This document shows positions 1-10,395 of a DNA stretch of 30,831 nt, piece by piece. The DNA lies in the NCBI GenBank assembly GCA_031835245.1, contig JAVKOQ010000519.1:1-30831 (forward strand). The letters run 5' to 3'. Within the stretch, counting starts at the first letter, position 1; every line of letters starts with the position of its first letter. Origin of the DNA: Balamuthia mandrillaris (taxonomy: Eukaryota; Discosea; Longamoebia; Balamuthiidae). Under the pieces are notes generated by a model. It saw only the letters and a list, made by a program, of their open reading frames with translations, was not told the origin of the DNA and ran no database searches. The translations under genes and the position numbers were made by a program.

Positions 1-574
1 GCCGGATGCCGTTCTCACGCACCATTCGGTCGGCAACAATCTTGAAGAAGTCCGCATCCAAGCAGTGAGAGTCATTGTAGGCGAACTTGACCGTACCGCC
101 CATCTGCGCTGCGAGGCGCTCCATCTCGATGCCCACGCCCTCCACGTCGGTCGTGCCTTCGTATCTGTACCAAGCCAGCGTCTCCATGCCCACGGTGGTA
201 ATGCAGCCCCCAAAGCAGCCATACCTCTCCATGAGGATGGTGTCAGCGCCAGCGCGAGCGGCGCCTATCGCGGCTGCCAGCCCAGATGGACCGCCGCCCA
301 CGACCAAGACGTCGCACTCTGCAAGCACTGGCAGAGTTTTCTGCGGCTCAACCACCGCTATGGCGCCAAGATGGTCGGCCAGCTTCTTGACTCTGGCAGC
401 GGCCACAGCGGCGTCCGTCCTGCGCTCAACGTGCTCGGCCTCCTTCGCTGCAGCTCTGCGCCCGGCGCTTTTCACGCCAGCCCATCTCAGCACCTGTCCC
501 CTGGCACGCTCCTCCAGCTTCTTGGCAAGAGCAGGGTCATGGGTCTCCTGCCATCCTCCACCGCTCTGTTCCAT
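1..574 (-). CDS. FAD-dependent oxidoreductase, N-terminal part (partial)
   Basis: The reverse strand is open from an ATG at 574 to the window edge (191 residues seen). Residues about 87-110 form a Rossmann dinucleotide-binding motif (CDVLVVGGGPSGLAAAIGAA, glycines 93-98). It is followed by ERYGCFGGCITTVGMETLAW and a GVGIEMERL segment, the pattern of the 'FAD_oxidored' family (PF12831-like) common in bacteria, where FAD binds non-covalently and substrates are diverse. The first 86 residues, rich in Ala, Arg, Lys and Glu and probably helical, precede the usual start of the fold. No intron is seen, and the stretch is GC-rich compared with its flanks. It is divergent from the DA1-like gene across 121 bp. 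The family assignment is firm; the substrate is unknown. A bacterial origin is possible but only an inference from family distribution. Confidence 0.82.
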   Translation of the reverse strand, partial: MEQSGGGWQETHDPALAKKLEERARGQVLRWAGVKSAGRRAAAKEAEHVERRTDAAVAAARVKKLADHLGAIAVVEPQKTLPVLAECDVLVVGGGPSGLAAAIGAARAGADTILMERYGCFGGCITTVGMETLAWYRYEGTTDVEGVGIEMERLAAQMGGTVKFAYNDSHCLDADFFKIVADRMVRENGIR

Positions 575-695
575 GGCTCTGCCGATCCGTTTGTTATTCC
601 GGTCGACAAATAATGGTTTTTTGATTTTCTATTGGATGATCTTAAAATATCAGTTGATCTGCAAAGCGAAACGCATTACCACCAAACAGAGCAGA
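575..695. promoter_or_regulatory. Divergent promoter region (flavoprotein / DA1-like)
   Basis: This 121-bp AT-rich stretch lies between two head-to-head start codons and must hold at least part of both promoters. It contains GTCGACAAA at 602-610, the motif that recurs upstream of other genes here. Confidence 0.5.
602..610 (+). promoter_or_regulatory. GTCGACAAA upstream motif, copy 1
   Basis: GTCGACAAA lies 89 nt (end of GTCGAC to ATG) upstream of the DA1-like start and 28 nt upstream of the flavoprotein start. A regulatory role is inferred from recurrence only. Confidence 0.35.
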
Positions 696-2303
696 ATGGA
701 GGGTCTGTTGGAGTCCTACTTGTCGCGGCATGCGCAGAAGCAGCTGGCCTGGTTGTACAAGGCGGCAACCGAGGAAACGACCGCAGATGCCAAAGGCAAT
801 GCCATGCTGCGCCTTCGCTTCTCCCTGCCCGAGGCTTGGCAAGAGGAGGAGAGGCAGGCCGCCGAGCTGTTGCTGTGGAACCTTGGCTTCAAGTCTGTGC
901 AACGAGCGGGCAAAGAGATGCGTGCTGAAATAGAGGAGACGGAATGGTGCCTCCTCTGTTCACTGGAGACGTTGCAGCCAAAGGTCACGCTTCGTCACAA
1001 TGTCACAACAACCTCTTCAGCATCTTCTGTCAGGTCAAAAAAACGAAAACAGTCACAGCCGTCCTCCCCCTCTCCTTCGCGGCGCCCTTCCCCTTCGTCG
1101 CAAACTTCCTCTCCTTCTACCTCTACACCCACCTCTCCTTTACGTTCTCCTTCTCCAGCTACCATTTCTTCATCAACAGGTTCTTCTCGGTCACCTTCTT
1201 CTTCTTCCTCTTCTTCTTCTTCTTCCTCCACATCTCGTCCTCCTCCTCCTTTGCTCTCCTTCTCTCCAACTGCCACAACGACAGCCATATCAACAACCAC
1301 AACGACACCCGCTACCTTTCGCTGCACTCTCTGCAAACAAACCAAGAACAGCTCCGAAGAAACCTTCCGATCTGCACGCCTCAGCCTCTGCCAACTCTGT
1401 CACCGCTGCAGCGGCTGCAACCGCCCCCAAGAAAGCTACATCCGTGAGGGCGAGGACGACATCTTCTGCGAGACCTGTCACAAGGAGCTCTTTGTGCCTA
1501 AGTGCGTGGTCTGCGGCCGCTTCGTCTCCGGCATGTACATAACCTATCCAGACATCAACGAGAGCCGCTGCAGCACCCACAACGACGAGGAGGTCTGCCT
1601 TTGCTTGGGCTGCAAACGACCCTTGGGAGCCTTGAGGCCCTTCCATACCTACCCCGATGGACGCAAGATCTGTCAGACCTGCAAGGCCACAGCGGTGACC
1701 GAGGACAGGATAGCCCTGGAGTGCTTCAATGAGGTGGGGCGGTGGTTCGCTGCGCAGGTTGGAGATAGCGCGTTGGAGGGACGAGCCGTGTTTCTCGTGT
1801 ACAGAGACGAGATGGAGGTCTTGGCTGCAGCGGAGGAGGAACAACACTCTTGCACCGTTGGAGTCACCATCACTTCCACCACTTCCAGGGATCAACAGCA
1901 GCAACGAAGACCCCCATTGAAAGAGAGACAGGTTCACTCGGTGGCCATACTGGCAGGTTTGCCCAGAGGTAAGACCTATGCTGTCATCGCCCATGAGTTC
2001 ATGCACGTGTGGATGAGCCTCCGGCCAGACTTTGCCTTCCTGGAGCTCTCCGCCGAGATAAGAGAGGGCCTGGCCGAGCTCTGCGCCTGGCTGGTCATCC
2101 AGGCGATGATCAAGGCGGGGGACCTGCCCAACGAGGAGGCGGAGCACGCCCTGGCGGCCATCGGCACCCAAAAGGGCGAGTGGGGCAGGCCCTACCGAGA
2201 GGGCTTCCGTCAGGCCAAAAAGCGCTACGAGCAGCACGGCTTGGCGCATCTCCTGGACTTCATCGCGGAGCACCATCGCTGGCCTCCTCTTTCCCCGCCC
2301 TAA
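696..2303 (+). CDS. DA1-like LIM/zinc-metallopeptidase protein
   Basis: A single exon encodes 535 residues. The frame stays open upstream to 87, but the ATG at 696 follows an AT-rich spacer and begins the first protein-like sequence. Residues 1-110 are an uncharacterised folded-looking segment. About 115-205 is a Ser/Pro/Thr-rich linker with a poly-Ser run. About 208-330 holds repeated CxxC/CxxCH pairs typical of LIM-type zinc binding (CTLC, CQLC, CSGC, CETC, CVVC, CLGC, CQTC). The C-terminal third matches the DA1 peptidase domain: HEFMH at residues 433-437 is the HExxH zinc/catalytic motif, and AEIREGLAEL supplies the expected downstream glutamate ligand. Plant DA1 peptidases are ubiquitin-activated proteases that limit growth. 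No ubiquitin-interacting motif is visible here, so any activation route is unknown. Identification of the peptidase is firm; the role in this organism is not known. Confidence 0.82.
   Translation: MEGLLESYLSRHAQKQLAWLYKAATEETTADAKGNAMLRLRFSLPEAWQEEERQAAELLLWNLGFKSVQRAGKEMRAEIEETEWCLLCSLETLQPKVTLRHNVTTTSSASSVRSKKRKQSQPSSPSPSRRPSPSSQTSSPSTSTPTSPLRSPSPATISSSTGSSRSPSSSSSSSSSSSTSRPPPPLLSFSPTATTTAISTTTTTPATFRCTLCKQTKNSSEETFRSARLSLCQLCHRCSGCNRPQESYIREGEDDIFCETCHKELFVPKCVVCGRFVSGMYITYPDINESRCSTHNDEEVCLCLGCKRPLGALRPFHTYPDGRKICQTCKATAVTEDRIALECFNEVGRWFAAQVGDSALEGRAVFLVYRDEMEVLAAAEEEQHSCTVGVTITSTTSRDQQQQRRPPLKERQVHSVAILAGLPRGKTYAVIAHEFMHVWMSLRPDFAFLELSAEIREGLAELCAWLVIQAMIKAGDLPNEEAEHALAAIGTQKGEWGRPYREGFRQAKKRYEQHGLAHLLDFIAEHHRWPPLSPP
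1030..1330 (+). repeat. Pyrimidine-rich low-complexity coding stretch
   Basis: TCT/CCT/ACC-rich sequence encodes the Ser/Pro/Thr linker of the DA1-like protein, with a TCT/TCC run near 1196-1245 giving poly-Ser. The repeat units are triplets, so length changes would keep the frame. Confidence 0.7.
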
Positions 2304-2822
2304 CAAAAGCCAAAAAAAAAAAAAACAGGCTGCACTTCGTGTCGACCCGCCCCGTTTTTTTTTCCCTGTTTTCTCCCTTTCCTTGCCGAACGGTCATTGG
2401 AGTTTTTGCCGAATTTTGATTGGACCAAATTTCACTCCTTTCTCCATATTTGGAGAGAATTGCCCCAAACCGTCACGTCAGGCATGTCATCCGCTCTCCG
2501 TGTTCCTCCTGCCGCTACTCCCAGATGCTGCAGTGGACACTCCGATGGCTTTTTGGTTGCGTGTGTTTGCCGCCTTCCCTCCCAAACGTCTCTTTTTCCC
2601 TCCCTTTTTTTTTCTTTGTTTCACTCTCTCCTGTCAGATATATTTTGTTTTTTGTTTCTCTCTCTCTCTTATCAAAAGCATCATCACAGCGAACGAACGA
2701 ACGAACGAACGTCACTTAAAAAAAACAAACCGTTCTTCTCTGTGCTACTCGCTCGTATTGCTACTTTTTTTTATATCGCTTTTTTGTTGTAGGATAAAGT
2801 ACGTAGAGGAAGTCTCACCTGC
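2304..2822. other. Intergenic region between DA1-like and CH-CH-C2 genes
   Basis: This 519-bp stretch has no gene I can support. It starts with an A-run (about 2310-2327) just after the DA1-like stop, contains one GTCGAC (2341-2346) without the A-run seen at other copies, a CT-rich stretch, and a (GAAC)n tandem repeat at about 2690-2712. It should contain the 3' end of one gene and the promoter of the next. Confidence 0.6.
2690..2712 (+). repeat. (GAAC)n tetranucleotide repeat
   Basis: About five to six GAAC units lie roughly 110 nt upstream of the CH-CH-C2 start codon. Confidence 0.75.
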
Positions 2823-3552
2823 ATGTCTGCTACTGCTGCTGCTACCACTGCATCGCCCAAGGTGCCGTTGCTGCCCCTGGAGCAGCTCGTCCACAAGCCC
2901 ACTCCCACTCCCTCTGCCATCTCGCCTCACCTTCACCCAGAGCCAAGGGAGGAGCAGCCAACCACGAACAATGCCGCTACCTCGTCTCGGACCACGCCAC
3001 TGGACGGCGCCAAGTCCGTCCTGACGGTGAACCGAGAGAAGAAACAGGTCTACCTGGAGATGCTCCACGAAAAGACCTTTAGGGGGTGGATCAATGCCAA
3101 GTTGGCCAGCAAGGGTCTTCGAAGCACCCTCCTCAAGGGCAGCCTTGTGGAGGAGCTCAAGAGCGGCCTGGTCCTCATCCAGCTGATGGAGGCTCTCTCT
3201 GGAAAGTCTATCCCTGAGAAGTGGCACGCCAAGCCTGAGAAGGACATCCAGAAGCAAGAGAACCTCACCATCGCTTTGGACTTTGCCAAGGAGGAGATAG
3301 GCGCTGTGGTCTTGGCTTCTTCTCAAGGTATTTATCACGCATCTTCATTGTTCTGCTTCTCCCCTCTGCATAATTCTTTGCCGTGTTGACGATGGTTTTC
3401 CCTTGCAATAGACTTTATGACAGGAAACAGAAAGATGATTCTTGGTTTGATATGGAGACTAATTCTGCACTATCAAGTACTCGCCGAGCCCGATGGAACT
3501 CAATCGATGGATGGAGACAAGAACAACGCCTCTGTAGCCAAACGTAGTACCT

Positions 3553-3594
<42 letters not shown>

Positions 3595-3894
3595 CTTCTC
3601 ATCGTTGTCTTATGCTATTCTTTGTTTTAACCCATTTTATTCGAATCTGAGGCAGAAACGAGAATGGCGAAGCTGAAGCTGCTGCAATGGTGTCAGCAAC
3701 AAACTGAAGGGTATAATGGTGTTGATATCAAAGACTTTCAGGACAGGTTCTTAACCGCTCTTATGGTTTTCCCTTTTAAAAATAAATTCTAATCCTGTGC
3801 TGTTTAACAGTTGGCTTGATGGCTTAGGATTTTGTGCGTTACTCCATTCATTCGATGAACAGTTGGTGGACTTTGACTCCCTCTCTTCTGTATG

Positions 3895-3938
<44 letters not shown>

Positions 3939-4532
3939 GTTCTCTTCTAAAACCCATTCAAAAATATCAGGAAAATGCGAAGGAAAACTTAGAAACGGCA
4001 TTTAAACTGGCCGAAGAGGAACTGGACATCCCCCAACTTCTTGACCCAGCCGACATCTGTCACCCGGATCCACTTCGCCGCCCCGATGATCAGTGCTTTA
4101 TCACGTACCTGTCTCACTTCCCGTTGGCCTTCCTGATGAACGGCCAAGGGCGCCAGAAAAAGGAGGAGCAGCAACTGAGACGAGCGGAAGAAGAGCATGC
4201 CGAGGCTGCTTTGTTTGATAGCTCAGACGCCTCTGAATACACCGCCTCATCGACTAAGAATGAGTCGCAGCATGTGAAGTGGCCAACTGAGGAAGTACGT
4301 TACATTCTCTTCTATTTCCTGTTCTCTTTACTCTCGTTTCTTATTCTTTTATTTGTACGAAAAGAGGTGCATCGGAAAGCTGCAAGTTGTAGTAGAGGAA
4401 GCCAAGTTCTTCAAGAAAAGACATCCTTACTGTCTGCTCTTCCTAGAACGTCAGAAGGAGAGGACTAAAGCGGCTAAAAAGAAGACCTACATTCCTCAAT
4501 GGGACAACGAATTCGAATTGTATGTATTTCTC

Positions 4533-4581
<49 letters not shown>

Positions 4582-4865
4582 GAGCTAATGGTTATCCCAT
4601 TCCTCTTAATATATAAAGTTATGTGAGCAAAGAAGACGCCAAATTGGAAGTGAGAATCTTTAACCACAACAGAATCACCCACGACAAACCGATTGGCGAT
4701 GTAGACATTTGGATCAAGGAGCTTCCTGACGGTCGTCCCGTTGTCAGCTCTTGGTACCCCGTTGTGCCCAGCAAGAAGAGGAAACACAAGAACAGCAGCT
4801 TGAAGAACGAAGAGGAGAGCATCGGTGAGATCAAGTTGACCCTCCTGTACAAGAAGGACAACTAA
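2823..4865 (+). CDS. Tandem calponin-homology plus C2 domain protein
   Basis: Exons: 2823-3327, 3412-3543, 3656-3746, 3811-3889, 3971-4294, 4365-4519, 4619-4865; 510 residues, phases consistent throughout. Residues 1-80 are Pro/Thr-rich. Residues about 82-195 form the first CH domain (EKTFRGWINAKLASKGL, then KMILGLIWRLILHYQ after intron 1). About 215-325 form the second CH domain (KLKLLQWCQQQTEGY, WLDGLGFCALLHSFDEQLVDF). Two CH domains in a row form the actin-binding unit of alpha-actinin and spectrin. About 335-377 is charged linker. About 378-485 is a C2 domain (GKLQVVVEEAKFFKKRHPYC, QWDNEFEFYVSKEDAKLEV), but the usual DPY aspartate is HPY, so calcium binding is doubtful. There are no spectrin repeats or EF-hands. 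Probable role: tethering actin filaments to membrane or a protein partner (inference). Introns 2, 4 and 6 carry (CT)n tracts. Confidence 0.85.
3557..3590 (+). repeat. (CT)n tract, intron 2 of CH-CH-C2 gene
   Basis: Begins about 13 nt after the donor at 3544; pyrimidines on the sense strand. Confidence 0.9.
3899..3935 (+). repeat. (CT)n tract, intron 4 of CH-CH-C2 gene
   Basis: Begins 9 nt after the donor at 3890 (GTATGTATT then CT repeats). Confidence 0.9.
4536..4578 (+). repeat. (CT)n tract, intron 6 of CH-CH-C2 gene
   Basis: Begins about 16 nt after the donor at 4520. Confidence 0.9.
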
Positions 4866-5033
4866 CCCCATTCCGGTTCTGTTTTAACTGTTACAACCGA
4901 GAGTTTTTGTGTCTATTTTTATTCATGTATACACACCGATTATTGCATTCTTTCTCACTATTCGTGCTTGCTCTCTGCTGTCCCCTCCTCTGGGTCGTTT
5001 CCTCCGCTTCTCTTGTCGCTGTCTCTTCTTTGG

Positions 5034-5039
<6 letters not shown>

Positions 5040-5079
<40 letters not shown>
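5040..5079 (+). repeat. (CT)n tract in the CH-CH-C2 3' flank
   Basis: Lies in the 251-bp tail-to-tail spacer, about 175 nt after the CH-CH-C2 stop. It is CT on that gene's sense strand and ends 37 nt from the stop of the opposing TIR gene. Confidence 0.85.
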
Positions 5080-5082
<3 letters not shown>

Positions 5083-5116
5083 CGATGCTAAACAGTAGAA
5101 GTTTATCTCACCATTA

Positions 5117-6394
5117 TTATTCGAGTTGAATATGGTCAAAGGAATAAAGCCGTCTATACTTTGCGATTTTGCTCTCCACCTGTTCCAACTCTCCCTCCAA
5201 GCGTTGTTTCCTCTGGAGAGAGCTTTGCGTTTCTTCCTCCAGCATCTCCTCCTTTTGCCAAACCAAAAGGCTGCCGATGAGTTGGTCCGCATGCTCAAAC
5301 ACTGCATATCGCCACAACTGCAACAGCTCTTCCTCTTCAGCTTCATGGTCTTCCTCGTCGTGTGAGCCTTCTTCCTTGTTCTCGTTTTGTCGAAGGAGCA
5401 CTATTTTTTTGCCACTGTCGGAGGCTTCTTGTAGGTATTGCAACACTCTCTCTAAAACTTGGGGTTGCTTTAACAGAGCTGTAAAATGGGCCTTGTGAGG
5501 GAGAACGAGGACGTAGCTCCAACTCTTCTCGAACAAACGTTGTATCATCGTCTCTTCACTCCATTGTTCCTTGCTCTTCTCTTCGTGCTTCGTTTTGGCT
5601 CTTTCCTCCAAACTTGAGTTCTTATAGTCGTTATTGTTGTTATTGTTGTTACTCTTCTTGTGCTTCTTTTTCTTTTTCTTCTTTTTCTTGCTGTTCCTTT
5701 CGTCAATATTCTTGTTTTGAGTTTGAGTTGAAGAAGAAGAGAGTCTGGATTCATTCTTTGGGCTTTCGTCTTCTTGTTCTGAGTTCGTTGATGTGACAAA
5801 GAAGAAACTGGAAGTAGAGGTTGCAGCAAAAGGAGGCGAAAAAGAAGTTGGAGCAGGAGAAAAGGCAGATAAATATGAAGTAGAAGAAGAGGAGAGACCA
5901 GGTATGCCGTATGATACAGAGGTAGTAGCAGCTTCATCCCACCAACAATCGTTCAGTGACTGTGGTTGATGTTGATGTGTCGTTGGAATAGAGTACACGT
6001 TGTTCATTGTTAGGAATGGTTCCGCATTCCCAACGTCGTTTGGTTTTTGCGTGTCTTCCAATGCTGCAGCGAGTTGTGTGTGTGGTTCTTCTGTTTGTTG
6101 CTGCTGTTCTACCATTACTTCGTGTTCTTGAGGTTCTTTCTTGCTTTCGCTGCTGTTTGTGTCGACGCTCGTGAAGCTGTAGTCATAATCGGAAATGTGG
6201 AAAGAAGAGAGGGCATGCTCCTTGAGTTTGGTTTTGAGGTTGATGACGGTGTGAATCTGGTCTGAGGCGAGGTTGTGAATGAACACAAGATAGTGTTGTT
6301 GCAACAGCATGGATGGGTCGTTAAGATGTGCTCCATCATCCTTTTGTTACAATAAATAAATAACGCAAGAGCTGCAGAAAGGAGAGAAGCAGAG

Positions 6395-6432
<38 letters not shown>

Positions 6433-8840
6433 CGAGTTTCCTACAGTAAAGTTGGGTGAATCGACTGTAGAAAGAGGTAAATAAAATGAATATAAGTTTA
6501 AAAAAAACAATAAAACAAGAGATGAAAGGTACATACCCATTCGGAACAAGTTGCGAAGCAAAAGGTTCAATCGATGCATGTTCTCTTCAAAGGGGAGAGG
6601 AGCGGTTGGAGTGAAGTCCAAGAACTTGCGTTTGCCCAGAAGCAAACGAGCTGTTGCTGAGAGCCCACTACTTTTGTTTCGCTGCTGACTTTCGTGGAGG
6701 ACCACTTCATTTGAGGCACTGTCGCCGGCATCGTTATTGTTGGTTTCTTCGAGTTTTTCGAGTTCTATTGTTATTACCTGTTGAATCGTACGTGAAAAGA
6801 GAGAGCGTGATGAGAGGAGTAATGATGGGAAGAGCAAAGAAAGGCAGATGAAGAGCAGGAGAGAAGAGAGTTACGGGTTTAAAGTATTGTTTGGCTAATT
6901 GGAGTTCCTTTTGGCACCATTCAGAATTCAAGGAGGCGCTGCTCAACACACTTTTGTTTGTTATGCGTCAAAAGAAAACAGTTTAGTTCGATAAGAGAGG
7001 GAACAAAGAGAGAAGGGAGACGCGTACAAGATGAACAGTTTGGCAGCAAGGATGCCGCTACCGATGTCACCACGCCAATCTCCTCCGGCCTCCAATCCAT
7101 CGTCCATCCAGCTATTATTTTCAGTTAGCGATGCAAAGAGAGAGAGGGAGAAAGAAAGAGAGAGCAGAAGTTACCATCTTATACCGTATTTTTCGAGTTC
7201 ATGTTTTAGTCGTCTTGTGAACTTCATTGTTGTTTTTTTAATTTGGTTGCTTGTAAGTTTTGACGTTCCTACGAACGTGGAAGCAAAGAAATGGAAGAGT
7301 AAGAAAATACATACCGAAATATTCACATGGGCATACGATATAAACACATCCTTCTGCTCTGCAACAGCCTTCAACGCGGCTGCATTACCCAAGGAGCAAC
7401 AATGCAACGCCGTTCTTCCAGCATGGTCCGTCACATCGATCGCCGCCGCTTTCTTCACCAAATAAAGCGCTAACAACATATCCGGTCCAAACTTTCTCTT
7501 CTCTCCTTGTTCACGTAGTAGTCTCAGCTTCTCTTTGGTTTCCTCCTCATCACGATAGTAATGAACTTTGTCGATCTTGCGTTGTGCTCGAAACCCGCTC
7601 TCCTCTTTTTGCATTTGGTCGGAGCTCATAACGGCCAGATGTAATGCTGTTCGCCCCAAAAAGTCTTGCGAGCGTTGGTCCAAAGCTAGGTCCGGATTGT
7701 TCATCAACGCACGCACGCAGTCTTTGTGTCTTCTTCGAACAGCCAAGTGCAAGGCTGTCATTCCTCTTCCGTTTCTCTCTTTTCCATTGATATCGAGTAT
7801 CTCTCTTTCTTCTTCTTGTTCTTTGTCTTTTCGAAGAGGAGAAGGAGAAGAAGAAGAAGGAGAAGAAGAAGAAGAAGAAGAAGAAGAGATAGTTTGAAGA
7901 AGCGCTTGTAAGCTTGGAACGTTGCCTCGTTTGGCAGCGAGATGTAATGCTGTCTCTCCATTGTCATCCACTGCGTTCAGGAGAAGAAGGGACTGTTTTG
8001 GATGTTGATGATATGCGAGAAACTCTTTGACAATATGATGATGTCCTCTTATAACGGCCCAATGCAACGGTCTTGCTTTTGGAACTTGACTTAGAGTTTC
8101 TAGAATGGTTTTTAGAGTTGGAGGAGGAGCTGAAGGGGACGAAGAAGCAGTAGAAGAAGCAAGAGAAGAAGATGATGAAGAATTAGAAGAAGAAGAAGAC
8201 GCAGGTTGTTGTGCAGAATAGGTCTCTTCTGGTTTGTCTGCTTCTTCTTCGTAAGATTGTTGTGGTTCTTGTTGATTCATTTTTTGTTGTTCTTCTTTTT
8301 GTTGAAGTGCATTTGCGAGCGTCTCTCGATAACGAACAATCTCCTCTGGCATTTCATGATAGCCATTTAGCAAACAAAACAGCCTATCTTCCTTCTTTTC
8401 TTCGTCCTGTTCTTCCATTGCCGACAACAACATTTGTCGTATCTGTCTCAAGTTTCCATCTTTCGTATGCTGCAAGAATCGCTCTGTCTCTCCACAAACC
8501 AACAACACGGTATGAGCGCTTCCACATGCGACTTGCACAAGTGAACAGGCTGCTTCTTCCTCCGCCTTGCTTCTACCATCTCCAAACGAAGCAATACATT
8601 TCGGAATGGTTAGCGGTCGTTCGTCTAGTGGTTTGTTGTAGCCGATGCACTCATAGTCTTGCCATCCCCATTGCCAACACCTCTCTTTGTGTTGAGGAGA
8701 AGGAGAAGAAAGGGTAAAGGGGGCGGTTAGGGCGATGGTGTGCGCTTTGCCGGTTGCCACTTGAATTGCATGTGTGTTGCTGTTAGTTGAATCTATCAAG
8801 TTCTGTTTTGTATGTTAAAATAAAAAAGTCAATAACAAGA

Positions 8841-8880
<40 letters not shown>

Positions 8881-9391
8881 AGAGCTCCCAACCTGAACAC
8901 GATGAAAGCGGGTAAGATTGGTGGTGGTTGGATAAAAGGCCAACTTGCCGAGCAAACCTTGCCCGCAGGCCCAAACGTTGGGCGCTCCGCAGCTTGCTCC
9001 CTCTTCGGTCTGTTTGGTGAGGATGACAGAGTGCGCGGCGCCGCATGCGGCGTAGGTCACGAAGCGATCGTCTTTCAACAGATTTTCCACCAGAGTAGGT
9101 CTGTGACGGTCGTTCACATCTCCTAAACCCAATTGACCTTTGTTTGTTAAACAAGTTAGAGTCTCATCGTGATATGTAATAAAACAAAAATGAATGACAA
9201 AAGGATAACGACAACGAACCATATTGATTAGCACCCCAAGCATAAAGGGTGCCGTGTTGAGATACGGCCATCACGTGATGGCCGGTGAGACCGATGCAAA
9301 GCTGGCAAATGGCTCTTCCTTCCAAAGGCCTAACCAAACAAGGTTCTGAGCTATACGGAAGCTTTATAGACGCTCCTGAAATGAAGTGAAC

Positions 9392-9432
<41 letters not shown>

Positions 9433-10357
9433 AAAACATTAGAACGGAGAAAGAAGAGGGAACGAAACAAAAGAAAAGAATAAGGTGAAAACAAACCAAT
9501 GCCCAATTGACCAACTGAATTGTCGCCAAACGTCCAAACATTACCGTTGCATGCTATAACTGCTGACACGTTTCCTCCTTTTAAACGGGTGAGTAAAGCC
9601 ACAAGGGGAAAAAGAAAGAGAGAAGGCAAAAAGGTGAGCACCTGCAGCCACAAAGCGAACTTGAATATCGGCTAAAGACGCGATAGGATGAGGACGCGAC
9701 CACAGCGCCATCTTCTGCTTCTTTTGGCTTGCAACAGACGGCGATGAGGATGGAAGAGAATTGACGGCCGCATGGGTGGACGCAACGTCATATCCAAGTT
9801 GGCCACGAAAAGCAGCACCCCACGTCCACACTTGACCGCTATCCGTTACAGCTATCGTGTGCTTGTTGCCACATGCTATGTGTCTTACCCGTTGCCCTTT
9901 CAGCATTTCTGAAGAAGAGTTGAAGATGGTTATTGCACTTCTTTTCTCTATTCTCCTCTCCTTCTCCCTGCCTCTCCTCATACTCTCCTCCTCTCGTCTT
10001 TCTAATTCTCTATTCACGTTGTCTACAAACCTATACAAGAAGGAACGTTTCTATCGCGTGTGTCGCCAAGTCCCAACCGTCCATAGCTGCCAGATCCACA
10101 GGTATAAACATCTCCCAAATCCGTCAGAAAAGCAGTATGCATGTTTCCACAAGCCACAAAAGTAACTTTGGACAGTAGCACGCATCGTGGAACGGGGATG
10201 GAGGGGGTGCGATCGCCGTTGCCGCATTGGCCGTTGGCTCCGTTGCCATAAGCCCATGCTTGACCATGCTTTGTAAAACGAGGAAAACTAAACAAACCAA
10301 ACAATAAAATTAGTAACATAAGATAAACAGAAACAACGAAAGAGACGGTGAACCGAC

Positions 10358-10395
<38 letters not shown>

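Noticed and set aside
1290-2306. Long minus-strand open frame (338 codons) antisense to the DA1-like gene
   Set aside because: Composition mirrors the coding strand; no recognisable motif, and the plus strand has clear DA1 peptidase motifs.
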